64,000 nucleotides of DNA, taken from contig NZ_BBLT01000016.1 of the NCBI RefSeq assembly GCF_000775915.1, positions 1 through 64,000 on the forward strand. The letters are read 5' to 3'. The DNA comes from Sporocytophaga myxococcoides (GTDB lineage: Bacteria; Bacteroidota; Bacteroidia; Cytophagales; Cytophagaceae). Both the position numbers and the translations under genes were made by a program. Positions 1-9,800 of the stretch are shown piece by piece. The notes under the pieces were generated by a model. It saw only the letters and a list, made by a program, of their open reading frames with translations, had not been told where the DNA came from and did no database searches. Within the stretch, counting starts at the first letter, position 1. Each line of letters opens with the position of its first letter.

Positions 1-254
1 GATCTTTGAATTATTGGAAACAACAATTATATTTTTGTTCTATCAAATCTCCCGTTGTGATTTGCTTTCAAACAACGATCTTTGAATTATTGGAAACAAC
101 GCGTTAGGATTCCTATGCTTGCCACTTATTGTTGTGATTTGCTTTCAAACAACGATCTTTGAATTATTGGAAACAACAGGCGTCTATAAATGCCTTGCTT
201 CCTGACTGTTGTGATTTGCTTTCAAACAACGATCTTTGAATTATTGGAAACAAC
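1..254 (+). CRISPR. CRISPR array, right-hand end (type II-C-like, 47-nt repeats)
   Basis: Three complete identical 47-nt repeats lie at 54-100, 131-177 and 208-254, plus the last 24 nt of another at 1-24, so the array continues left of the window. Spacers are 25-53 (29 nt), 101-130 (30 nt) and 178-207 (30 nt). The repeat begins GTTGTGATTTGC and ends TTGGAAACAAC; length and ends match the 47-nt repeats I know from Bacteroidota type II-C loci. By analogy with those, the crRNA-like strand is probably plus (GTTGTG as the crRNA tail), so the array is read towards cas2; this is inference. No anti-repeat (tracrRNA) was found nearby. Confidence 0.97.
55..84 (+). promoter_or_regulatory. Promoter-like element inside the CRISPR repeat (example in repeat 54-100)
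   Basis: Each repeat contains TTG at repeat positions 2-4 and GATCTTTG at positions 24-31. The latter differs from the Bacteroidota -7 box TAnnTTTG only at its first base, and the 22-nt spacing is the same as at the promoter proposed at 55903-55932. Repeat-embedded promoters are known in other type II-C arrays (Neisseria). A start about 5 nt after the box would give short transcripts with 11 nt of repeat followed by the spacer. This is a sequence-based suggestion only. Confidence 0.35.
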
Positions 255-358
255 TGGATGTAGTTAAATCTATTGTCTATTAGGTTGTTATCCGTTAAAA
301 TACAAATAAAAATTCGATCGGTTTTCTGGTAGTTTGTTTAAAAAAAATGTTGTTTCTT

Positions 359-390
359 AAATCCTCCTGACTAAAATCGGGAGGATTTTT
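359..390 (+). terminator. Hairpin between the CRISPR array and cas2
   Basis: A 9-bp stem (359-367 with 380-388) is followed by five T on the plus strand, so it reads as an intrinsic terminator for rightward transcripts coming from the array. On the minus strand the stem is followed by TTTAAG rather than a T-run, so it would be a weaker terminator for cas2. Confidence 0.7.
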
Positions 391-393
391 AGT

Positions 394-1670
<1,277 letters not shown>

Positions 1671-2086
1671 GTTCTTTCCTTGAGAGGAAAATAAACAAGC
1701 CTGGGAATTTTATGTTTATGAGGTAATTGAAAATTTTATCTGCATTTTGAAAGAACGAATTGAAGTATCACCTGGTCTGCATATAATTTTTTAAGAGCAA
1801 TTTATGATAGGGTAAAAAGTTTTACACTTCATAAAATTCTGTCACCTATCTTGAAAGAGAAGCAAAGTATATCCCTGAAATAGAACAGTTAAAAGTAAAA
1901 GAACCAATAACACATGCTGCTGATGTTGTTTGTTGATGCAGATAATTTAAGTGTGAAACTTTAAACCCCGCACTTTTTTATTTATTTTTATAAGCAGCAC
2001 TGGTTTTACCGCAGGGCAAATCAGTCAGGTGCGAACTTAAGGAAGGTTCGTTGCCACATAACATTAAATGACAAGAAAGGAAAGAT
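1671..2086. other. Intergenic region where cas9 would be expected
   Basis: 416 bp between divergent cas1 and the MscS-like gene. I found no Cas9 motif (RuvC or HNH) in any frame. A 34-codon open stretch at 1835-1936 (plus strand, ending EPITHAADVVC and a stop) has protein-like composition and could be the tail of a decayed gene, but I recognise no family. TTTTGAAAG near 1745 resembles part of an anti-repeat only weakly. Confidence 0.5.
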
Positions 2087-2602
2087 ATGAGTGAGCAAAA
2101 TATTCAGATACTGGAAACACTGCTAATTCTGGTTCTATACACAGTAGTTTTTTTTGTTATAAAGAACATTGTAAATAATACGCTGAAGAAGGCACAGCTC
2201 CAAAGAGCCCGGAGAAAACTTATTATCAAAGCAATTCATTTGTTCCTTTCGATTGCGCTTGTAGTTTTGCTTGCCGGTATCTGGGGGTTAGAGCAAAAAG
2301 AAATCGCGGTATTTGCAAGTACTATTATGACCGTTTTAGGTATAGCTTTTTTTGCTCAGTGGTCATTGCTATCCAATGTCACATCTAGTCTAATACTGTT
2401 CTTTAATCATCCTTTGAAAATGGGAGATACTATCAAAATATTAGATAAGGAATATCCAATAGAAGGAGAAATTGCTGAGTTGACTTATTTCTTTGTTTAT
2501 ATAAAGACGAAGAATGGAGAGATTATAACAGTTCCAAACTCTCTGATCTTCCAAAAGTCGGTATCCATTATTGAAGCTCAGGAAGAGAAAGTGATTGAAT
2601 AA
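2087..2602 (+). CDS. Small MscS-family mechanosensitive channel-like protein
   Basis: The 171-residue protein has about three hydrophobic helices (roughly residues 8-27, 45-65 and 72-105) followed by a short beta domain. The third helix with GIAFFAQWSLLSNVTSSL and the following HPLKMGDTIKI are typical of the MscS pore helix and beta domain. It would sit in the inner membrane and release solutes on osmotic downshock. At 171 residues it is shorter than E. coli MscS (286) and lacks the C-terminal alpha/beta cage, as in known minimal MscS-like proteins. An AGAAAGGAAAG ribosome site precedes the ATG. It stands alone and is divergent from cas1. Confidence 0.85.
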   Translation: MSEQNIQILETLLILVLYTVVFFVIKNIVNNTLKKAQLQRARRKLIIKAIHLFLSIALVVLLAGIWGLEQKEIAVFASTIMTVLGIAFFAQWSLLSNVTSSLILFFNHPLKMGDTIKILDKEYPIEGEIAELTYFFVYIKTKNGEIITVPNSLIFQKSVSIIEAQEEKVIE

Positions 2603-2743
2603 AAGTGTCTTATGCGGAAGGTTGTATTTTAATACACGTTTATCAGGAATTCACTCTGGATTTAAAACACTATTGATAACTTTCCGTGATGCCAATAGTG
2701 TTCTATAAGCATCATACAGGTAGTCTACGGTTTGTTGGTCTAA

Positions 2744-2942
2744 TCATAGTTTAGCTGGTTTTAAAAGTTTCACAATTTATAATGATTTCCCGCATTCATG
2801 AAAAAGTCATAGTAGGAGATAAGGGGCTCTGATATTGCTCAGAGTGAATTGGATTGACATAGTGGGTTTACACCAATACTCACTGCAATAGTCATCGCAT
2901 AGATATCCTGATAGTCATAACTTAGCTGGTTTAAAATTTTTA
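2744..2942. repeat. Pair of imperfect direct repeats
   Basis: Two similar 28-30 nt sequences, both reading TCATAG/A-TTAGCTGGTTT-TAAAA, lie at 2744-2773 and 2915-2942 in the stretch without genes after the MscS-like gene. The second copy reaches the 3' end of the small minus-strand gene. The rest of 2603-2939 shows no gene. Confidence 0.55.
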
Positions 2943-3197
2943 CTTCTTTAGTTCGCCTGCCTTTGTAAAGAAATCAATAAGCAGGTAAAAGGTTTCTGAG
3001 GTAGTCTTCAGATCGGAGCAGTAGACATTGTTTTCTGCATAGTAGATGTACATAAAGAAGACATAGATCAGCACCTTGTTCATGTCCTGAGGTGTAATCA
3101 GTTTGAGCAGGATGTCCAGCTCATCAATGATCTGCTGATTGAGCACAGTGTCTTCCTGTAAGATTACAGCTACTCTTTTTCCCGGATTTGTTTCCAT
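2940..3197 (-). CDS. Small hypothetical protein (85 aa)
   Basis: I place the start at the ATG at 3197 (METNPGKRVAVI). The frame is open for another 44 codons upstream, but that part reads through the palindromic element at 3223-3358 and is Cys/Tyr-rich, so it is probably not coding. The 85-residue product looks helical (QQIIDELDILLKLI, then YVFFMYIYYAENN) and has no recognisable domain. The combination of a structured upstream element with a tiny gene suggests a conserved cassette. Function unknown. Confidence 0.45.
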   Translation of the reverse strand: METNPGKRVAVILQEDTVLNQQIIDELDILLKLITPQDMNKVLIYVFFMYIYYAENNVYCSDLKTTSETFYLLIDFFTKAGELKK

Positions 3198-3222
3198 AAA
3201 TGTTTGTTGGTTTTTGTGCTTC

Positions 3223-3358
3223 GTTCCGCAAGCGGTTAAAAAATTAAGACAAAAAAATTGCGTGGAACAGTAGCTACCAATATAGAGGTACCGCGACGAA
3301 CCCGAGATACAATAGCTAAGCCCACGCAAAAGCGGAACACCAGCTATTCTTGTATCTC
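3223..3358 (-). repeat. Complex palindromic element upstream of the small gene
   Basis: Several inverted repeats are packed into 136 bp: 3223-3229 GTTCCGC with 3332-3338 GCGGAAC; 3258-3265 TTGCGTGG with 3322-3329 CCACGCAA (perfect 8 bp); and 3304-3317 GAGATACAATAGCT with 3342-3358 (14 bp, 3-nt bulge). The third stem crosses the first two, so the pairings compete or form a pseudoknot. On the minus strand CCACGCAA is followed by seven T, as in a terminator. It could be a structured RNA leader for the 85-residue gene or a miniature mobile element. Confidence 0.5.
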
Positions 3359-4197
3359 TGAAAATTCGCGGTTTTCTATATGCAAGAATATGCTAATGCA
3401 ATTTTTTTATATGTAAAAGTCTTTATGTCAGGACTCTATTCGATAATTTTTACGGTGTTTGGTTGAACGAGGCAAAGATAGGAAAAAAGTTGAAAGCTGA
3501 AAGTCAAAAGTTTAGCTTAGTGGCTTGATACAAAAACTAAATAATGAGCTTGAGGCAATATTTAAGACTCATCCTTCGCAGGCCAGGATACAAAACAACT
3601 GATTGTGGTTTCCTAAACAAAGTTAAGTTGACGGCTATGTCCTGAAGGAGAAGGGGACAGCCGACGATAATTATGCTTGAATTAAAACTAATAACATTCA
3701 CATTAAAGTCCCTCTAATTCAGGAGAAGGATTTAGGGTGAGGTCTTTTATGCTTTTACTTTATATGTCCTTTATCGTAAACGGGACTTAAATTGAAAATA
3801 AAGAGTATGCGTCAGCTTCAGTCAACAGCTCTTTCATGGCTCAAGGTCGTTCAAAATGTCTGCTATTATTGATAATGTGGCAGAGCAGGTTTATATAATA
3901 TACAAAAGCCTGGAGGTAGTTATCCAGGCGGCCTCTTATGTGATGTTGTTAGTTATAGATAAATTAATAGAAGTAGTGTAAAAACTTTTTTCATAGGCTA
4001 TAAAAATTGGTTATTAATTTATGGTAAACTAAAAGAACGATTTATTTATAGATGGGTTACAGATCAAACAGGAGTGTCATTACATTTGTCTTCATTCAAA
4101 AATATATTTATAAATAGAATATAGTAGATTATTTTTCCTAAGTATATTCAACGAGAAATTTCAAGCCTTTGTTAGTGTCTTGTATTTTTATAAAAGG
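3359..4197. other. Gene-poor stretch
   Basis: About 840 bp without a convincing reading frame on either strand. It holds a copy of the AAGTTGAAAGCTGAAAG-type repeat near 3492-3515, an imperfect hairpin around 3629-3666 and one copy of the dispersed TTCAGGAGAAGG element at 3711-3748. It may be a remnant region next to the CRISPR locus. Confidence 0.5.
3711..3748 (+). repeat. Dispersed TTCAGGAGAAGG/TTTAGGGTGAGGT element, copy 1
   Basis: CCTCTAATTCAGGAGAAGG followed by ATTTAGGGTGAGGTCTT matches, allowing a few substitutions, two sequences near the GH9 genes (43126-43163 on the minus strand and 43228-43262 on the plus strand). Similar GAGAGGG/GTGAGGT motifs are common intergenic repeats in many bacteria. 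Confidence 0.6.
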
Positions 4198-4227
4198 AAA
4201 TAGCCAGTCTTATAGAACTGGCTATTT
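4198..4227 (-). terminator. Terminator after the SYLF gene
   Basis: Perfect 11-bp stem (AAATAGCCAGT at 4198-4208 with 4217-4227) and an 8-nt loop, 47 bp past the stop of the minus-strand SYLF gene. T-rich sequence follows on both strands. Confidence 0.75.
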
Positions 4228-4273
4228 TGTTTATGATAAATTCTGAGGAAGAGCTTACCTTTGTTTTGCCGCA

Positions 4274-5014
4274 CTACTGCTTGCGAGGTTCCGGAGGGCG
4301 TTGTTTTGAGGACTGATTCTCCCTATTTTCTTCACCACCTTCACCTTCACCTTCACCTTCTTCTTCTTTTCCGCCTTCATCCTTTGCACCTTCTGTCGAA
4401 CGCACCTTTCCGAGTACCGTTGGTTTGAATATAAACTTCTGTATTCCGATGTCGAGGTCAAGCAACATACCGCCTTCGTTGAAAACAAAGGCCACAGTGC
4501 CAGCTCCGAATCCTTTGGATGCCTGAGCTCCGGCTTTGACAATAGCTACACCGGCATCAGCTGCAAAAGAATACTTACCAGCCTTAAATTGTTTCCATGT
4601 TTCCTCGTTGTTGAACACGATCATTTGATGAAAGGTGGTTCCTCCGACCTGGACACCTAAGGTGACTTTACCGATGCCAGCATAGCCGATCACGTGATCT
4701 TTTACAAAAACTTCGCCAACACCATAGTCGCCTCCGAGTGCAAGGGAAGCACTGCCAATAGCCGGAATCACTGCAAAGCCATATGATTTTTCGAGCAATT
4801 CCTTGACAGATGGCTGTTTCTCCTGCAAGATGTTCATAGCAGCGATGCATTCTGAGTGAAGAGTCCTCCCAAGCTTAGCATCTTTTTCTAGGGCTTTGAA
4901 TGGACCATGCTTTCCGATCTTTTCACCGAAATCATTGGCCTTCTCACTCAATTTATCCTTCAGTTTATTCCATTTTTCTTTTATTCCTAATTCCATATCA
5001 TTTTCCTTTTTCAT
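4274..5014 (-). CDS. SYLF (Ysc84-like) domain protein
   Basis: Of 246 residues, about 50-190 form a SYLF domain, a lipid-binding domain found from bacteria to eukaryotic SH3YL1/Ysc84. Typical segments are SYGFAVIPAIGSASLALGG, GVGEVFV and FAADAGVAIVKAGAQASKG. The C-terminus is a Gly/Glu-rich tail encoded by a run of CCTTCA-type hexanucleotides (about 4330-4362), prone to slippage. A second start at 4996 (MELGIKEKW) is preceded by AAGGA and may be the true one. There is no clear signal peptide. It stands alone and ends in the hairpin at 4198-4227. Cellular role unknown; membrane association is inferred from the family. Confidence 0.85.
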   Translation of the reverse strand: MKKENDMELGIKEKWNKLKDKLSEKANDFGEKIGKHGPFKALEKDAKLGRTLHSECIAAMNILQEKQPSVKELLEKSYGFAVIPAIGSASLALGGDYGVGEVFVKDHVIGYAGIGKVTLGVQVGGTTFHQMIVFNNEETWKQFKAGKYSFAADAGVAIVKAGAQASKGFGAGTVAFVFNEGGMLLDLDIGIQKFIFKPTVLGKVRSTEGAKDEGGKEEEGEGEGEGGEENRENQSSKQRPPEPRKQ

Positions 5015-5581
5015 CTTACCCTACTAATTTCAAACAAATTTCATATAGTTATAATTTTCTAAAGTCATTAAACCTTTAATATTGTTTGTCATAATTGATT
5101 AAGAGATCCCTGATTTAAGAGTAGAATCTTAATAAATAGAGGGCCCTCATTTTGGACTTCCCTGTGAGATTAGTTTAAATCACTTTGAATTAACAAAAAA
5201 TAAGGGAGAGCTTTGAATAAAGATAGCAATAACCTGAAGTAAGAATATCATATAGTTTTTGAACTAAATGACATATCTATTTTAGTTCAAAAATTTAAAT
5301 ATAAGTTTCCATTCAGTCCTTTTTATTCATCAAGGAGAGAAATAACAAAACTAAAACAGTGAGCCTTATATAAAGAGATCCAGCTTTATCTTTATGGGTG
5401 GATTAAAGCATTAACCCTGTTAAATATTAAAAGATAAAACCACCCTCTCAATGAATGCTTTTCTATAATTACTTGTAGCTTAAAAAGAGTTTGAAGTGAA
5501 AGACCCTGATCTTTGAATGGTCAGGAAATTAACTGTAAAAGAAAGACGTTTTTGAGTATGAATGAATAAAGTTGAAAAGTG
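5015..5581. other. Upstream region of the SYLF gene with a 13-bp inverted repeat
   Basis: 567 bp without a gene. It should hold the SYLF promoter (minus strand). The notable feature is a perfect 13-bp inverted repeat, TTTTTGAACTAAA at 5256-5268 and its complement at 5281-5293, separated by 12 nt. It could be a regulator site or a terminator for the convergent PorP/SprF gene, but it lies about 290 bp from that gene's stop. Confidence 0.5.
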
Positions 5582-6622
5582 TTAAAATTCAGGGCAGGGC
5601 AGTACTTTAAGTTTTTTCACAGTCTTCTTCTTATTAAACAAGTAAGTAATATTCAATTCGTGAGCACCTGCAGTACGAGCAGGTCTTAATTTGGAAACTA
5701 CAAAATCATAACTGTAAGTGAGCCTTAATTCCTTTATTCGCCATCCTGCCAGGATAACCACAGATTCATTATTCTGGAGTCTGGAATTATATTTTTTTAC
5801 AGGAATCCCTCTATACCAGACTCCAAGAACATATTCATTGTGAAATAAATATATTCCCATATCCAATTGATCTGATTTTCCCTGAAGTTTATAATGAACA
5901 GTAGGTATCAGATAAAGTGATTGTGATACATACCCCATATGATTTTTAGAATTTCCCTTAATGGCTTCTATTCTGTATCCAGCAGTAAACGAATGTTTTA
6001 TGGGTAATACACTTTTTTCATTCCAGTAAGATTGATCTGGTCGATTCAGGTGATGTCCTGCATATGAAAACCAGAATTTATTGGAATATAGAACCATACC
6101 GGATCCCAAATCAGCAAAAGTTTTTCTGTTAGAATTATAATGTGGATCATTTGTGGCTTGACCTGTTAATCCTTGGTCATCAAACTGATCCGGATATTTC
6201 AGATGTGTATAATCAGTTGATCTGTTGATTAATCCCAATTGTATTGCAGGTCGTAAGGCAAGGTTGTCTGAAATTCCAATTTCAAAAGAATATTGAAGAG
6301 CAGCCTCCGTTGAATTGATATAATTTTTTCCCTGCCAGTCTTTTAAAATATATGCACCAATTCCGCTTTTATATTTTTCAAAATATCGGTCATAAGACAA
6401 ATACGAAGTGATGTATTTGGCATCCAAAGCAGGCCATTGCAAACGCTGATGAAATGTGATCCTGTCATAATGAGCGCTTCCTGCAAAAGCAGGATTTAAA
6501 TATAATGAAGCTGCATAGAATTGAGAAAATTGAATATCCTGACATTTTACTTTAATAGTAAATGTTGATAAAATGAAACATAATATTAAAGTGAATTTAT
6601 TTCCCAAGCTTTTAATATTCAA
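5582..6622 (-). CDS. PorP/SprF family type IX secretion outer-membrane protein
   Basis: The 346-residue product has a signal peptide ending near VKCQ (residue 27) and the family opening QDIQFSQFYAASLYLNPAFAG, followed by beta-strand-rich sequence of an outer-membrane barrel. PorP/SprF-like proteins work with the type IX secretion system; in Flavobacterium johnsoniae, SprF-like partners are needed to secrete and attach cargo with type B C-terminal domains. The divergent neighbour at 6818 is such a cargo, so this gene is very likely its dedicated partner. The two starts are 195 bp apart and could share a control region. Confidence 0.92.
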   Translation of the reverse strand: MNIKSLGNKFTLILCFILSTFTIKVKCQDIQFSQFYAASLYLNPAFAGSAHYDRITFHQRLQWPALDAKYITSYLSYDRYFEKYKSGIGAYILKDWQGKNYINSTEAALQYSFEIGISDNLALRPAIQLGLINRSTDYTHLKYPDQFDDQGLTGQATNDPHYNSNRKTFADLGSGMVLYSNKFWFSYAGHHLNRPDQSYWNEKSVLPIKHSFTAGYRIEAIKGNSKNHMGYVSQSLYLIPTVHYKLQGKSDQLDMGIYLFHNEYVLGVWYRGIPVKKYNSRLQNNESVVILAGWRIKELRLTYSYDFVVSKLRPARTAGAHELNITYLFNKKKTVKKLKVLPCPEF

Positions 6623-6817
6623 TTGCTTTACTCTGTTATAATGAATGCTTTTTTGAAAAATTTTATAATGAAGATAGATATCTTATCTGTCAAGAAGTTT
6701 TTTACGTATTAATCTGGAAAATGATTTAGACAGGTAACGACATTTATTATATAAGCAGCATATCTGGATTGATAAAAAGTCTTTGTAATAAATAGTATAA
6801 CTTACGTTTAAGAGTAA

Positions 6818-9800
6818 ATGTATTTCCATAAAATAAAGCTCTGTTTTTTTTGCATACTTGTAGGCTTAATAATACTGTCTTCAAGTAACCTTTTGTATTC
6901 CCAAGCCTCTTCAAGTACTTGTGATCCTGCAACGCCTTCTTTTGTAGTGGATCTATCTGGTAATTCTGATAGTGCATGGTTTAGTCCAAGTGTAGTAAGA
7001 CAGGGATTATGTTGTGGTTTGGATCCTAATGCCAGTCCACCGCTTCGTTGTATTGAATTTGTACTTACGCTTGATACTGGCGCACAAGGTATTCGGTTTG
7101 ATATTGCATCCGGTGCTGTTCCTTCCGGTTCTTTAGGATATCAGATCAATTGTGGACCTTATAAAATGGTGGGTGAAAATATTTGTCTTGATGGTGCAGG
7201 GCCTCACAGACTTACATTTTGTAAACCAGGAGCCAATAGAAATATATATACTATTGTTTCTATTCCTAAGCCCAATGTAACTCCTCCGGTTACAGTAAGT
7301 GATAATTGTAGTGCGACACTTACTGCTGAAGGGTTTGATCCTTCTACTATTCAATGGACTTCGGTACCTTATAATTCAATATACAACAGTTATCTGAATT
7401 GTACTTCTGCATGTTCAACGGTAACTGCAACCTATCAGCCAGGCGCTCCGCCATATATAGATTATCAGGTAAGTGGTGTACCAATAGGAGGGTGTAATTC
7501 AACCCGCGTAACAAGGACAACAAGGGTATATTTTGTTAACGATAAGGCTGCACAGATCATGCCTAAGAATCCGACAGTTTGCTTTGGAAATTCGGATGCA
7601 ACCATTACAGCGTATGGAACGGGTGGCGCTCCTCCTTACACCTATTTGTGGAGCACGGGAGAAACTACACAATCTATAGATGTAGGAGAAGGGAAGTACT
7701 GGGTTCGCATTTCTGATGCTACCAGTTGCCCTGCTGCGACTGATACTGTGATAGTTACCTCCTATAAAATGCCGATTACTGCTGATGCAGGTCCTGATCT
7801 TACAAGCTGTGCCAATAATCCATCGGTGGGCCTGTCAGGAACTGTTGCTGTTGCTACAGGAGGCGTATGGTCGGGGGGAACAGGAACTTTCAGTCCTTCA
7901 AATAACTCACTTAATGCTACTTACACTCCTTCTTCTGCAGAGGTAGCATCAGGCAATGCAAGACTTACCTTAACAACAACAGGGAATGGTAGCTGTCCGC
8001 CTGCTGAAGATGATGTTATCATTAATATAGTTCCAGCTCCTGTTGTGAATGCCGGAGCAGACAGAACCATCTGTGGAAACAATGCATTTGCTTTGTTAAA
8101 TGGAACTGTAACAAATGCAGGAGGAGGAACATGGACAGGTGGATCAGGAACATTCAGTCCCAATTCCAATTCTCTCATTGCTACTTATTATCCTTCTGCT
8201 GCTGAAATCACTTCAGGCTCAGTAACTCTTATGCTTACATCAACTGGGAACGGAACATGTCTTCCTGTTTCTGATAATGTGATCATCACAATTACTCCAT
8301 CACCGGTTATTAATGCCGGCCCTGATCTTACAATATGTGCCAATAATTCTACCGTAAATCTTTCTGCTACTGTTTCAGTAGCTTCAGGTTTAAGCTGGAC
8401 AGGAGGTACAGGATCTTTTAGTCCCAATAGAAATGTATTGCAGCCTTCATATATCCCATCTGCAGCGGAGATTGCAGCAGGATTTGCATTGCTTACTGTA
8501 ACATCAACAGGAAACGGTAATTGCCTTCCCGTTTCGGATGATGTGAGAATTAATATCACTCCGGCACCTGTAGTCAATGCCGGAGCAGACAGAACAGTCT
8601 GTGCGAATAACCCGACACTGGCATTAAGCGGATCTGTTACAGTTGCTGCAGGTGGTGTCTGGTCGGGAGGAACGGGAACATTTACTCCATCTGCAAATAC
8701 TCTGAATGCGAGCTATACGCCATCCAATTCTGAAATTGCCGCAGGAAAGGTTACACTTACTTTAACTTCAACAGGAAATGGTTTGTGTAGTCCTGTATCA
8801 GATAATATGGTAATTACAATTACACCGGCACCTATAGTCGATGCTGGAACAGATATAACTGTTTGTGCTAACAACTCATCTGTATCATTATCAGGCATTG
8901 TAACAATTGCAACAGGAGGACAATGGTCCGGAGGAACTGGGACTTTTTCTCCCAACTCAGGTTCCTTAGCTACTCAGTACAATCCTTCAGCATCAGAGAT
9001 TGCCGCAGGTTCAGTTATACTGACGTTAACAAGTACAGGAAACGGATCTTGTTTGCAGGTAAGTGATAATTTGAGAATTAATATCACTCCGGCACCCACT
9101 GTCAATGCTGGTCCTGACTTAGCAATATGTGCCACGGTAAATAATGTTGCATTAAATGGAAGTGTTACTGTAGCGTCTGGTGGTACCTGGAGGACTTCAG
9201 GGACTGGCTCTTTTACCCCAAATGCCAATGTGCTTAATGCTTCTTATGTCCCTTCTGCATCTGATAAAAGCTCAGGCAATGTTACCTTAACTTTAACAAG
9301 TATAGGTAATGGCACTTGCATTCCTGTAACAGATAACATGAATGTTACCATATCTCCGGTTCCTGTAGTCAATGCGGGACCGCCAAAAGTAATATGTGCT
9401 GATGCAGGTTATGTTGAATTGTCCGGTACAGTATCTAATGCATCCGGTGGAATCTGGACTAGTACAGGAACAGGGGCCTTTTCACCGGCTAATTCCAGTC
9501 TCAATACAAACTATAATTTATCACCCGGTGACAGAACTCCTGGAGTAATAAACTTTACTCTTACTAGCACAGGAAACGGAGTTTGTAGTCCTGTTTCATC
9601 TCAGACGCAGGTTACTGTAACGCCTGCACCTGCAATTAATGCGGGAACGGATATTACTGCCTGTTCTGATGTCTCTGATGTTCAACTGAACGGATCTGTA
9701 TCGATTGCCACCGGAGGGATATGGAGTACTTCCGGTTCCGGAAGTTTCAGTCCTTCACCTATGGCGCTTAATGCCAGGTATATTCCTTCTCCTGCAGATA

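Noticed and set aside
1740-1775. TTTTGAAAGAACGAATTG as a tracrRNA anti-repeat
   Set aside because: Only about nine contiguous bases match the complement of the repeat, and no hairpin with T-run or GUUGUG-type stem follows.
3198-3329. 44-codon N-terminal extension of the small gene at 2940
   Set aside because: It lies inside the palindromic element, is rich in Cys and Tyr, and a good ATG exists at 3197.
7921-9228. Several minus-strand open frames inside the giant surface-protein gene
   Set aside because: They are mirror frames of the repeats (Val/Pro-rich, recurring every repeat) with no independent signals.
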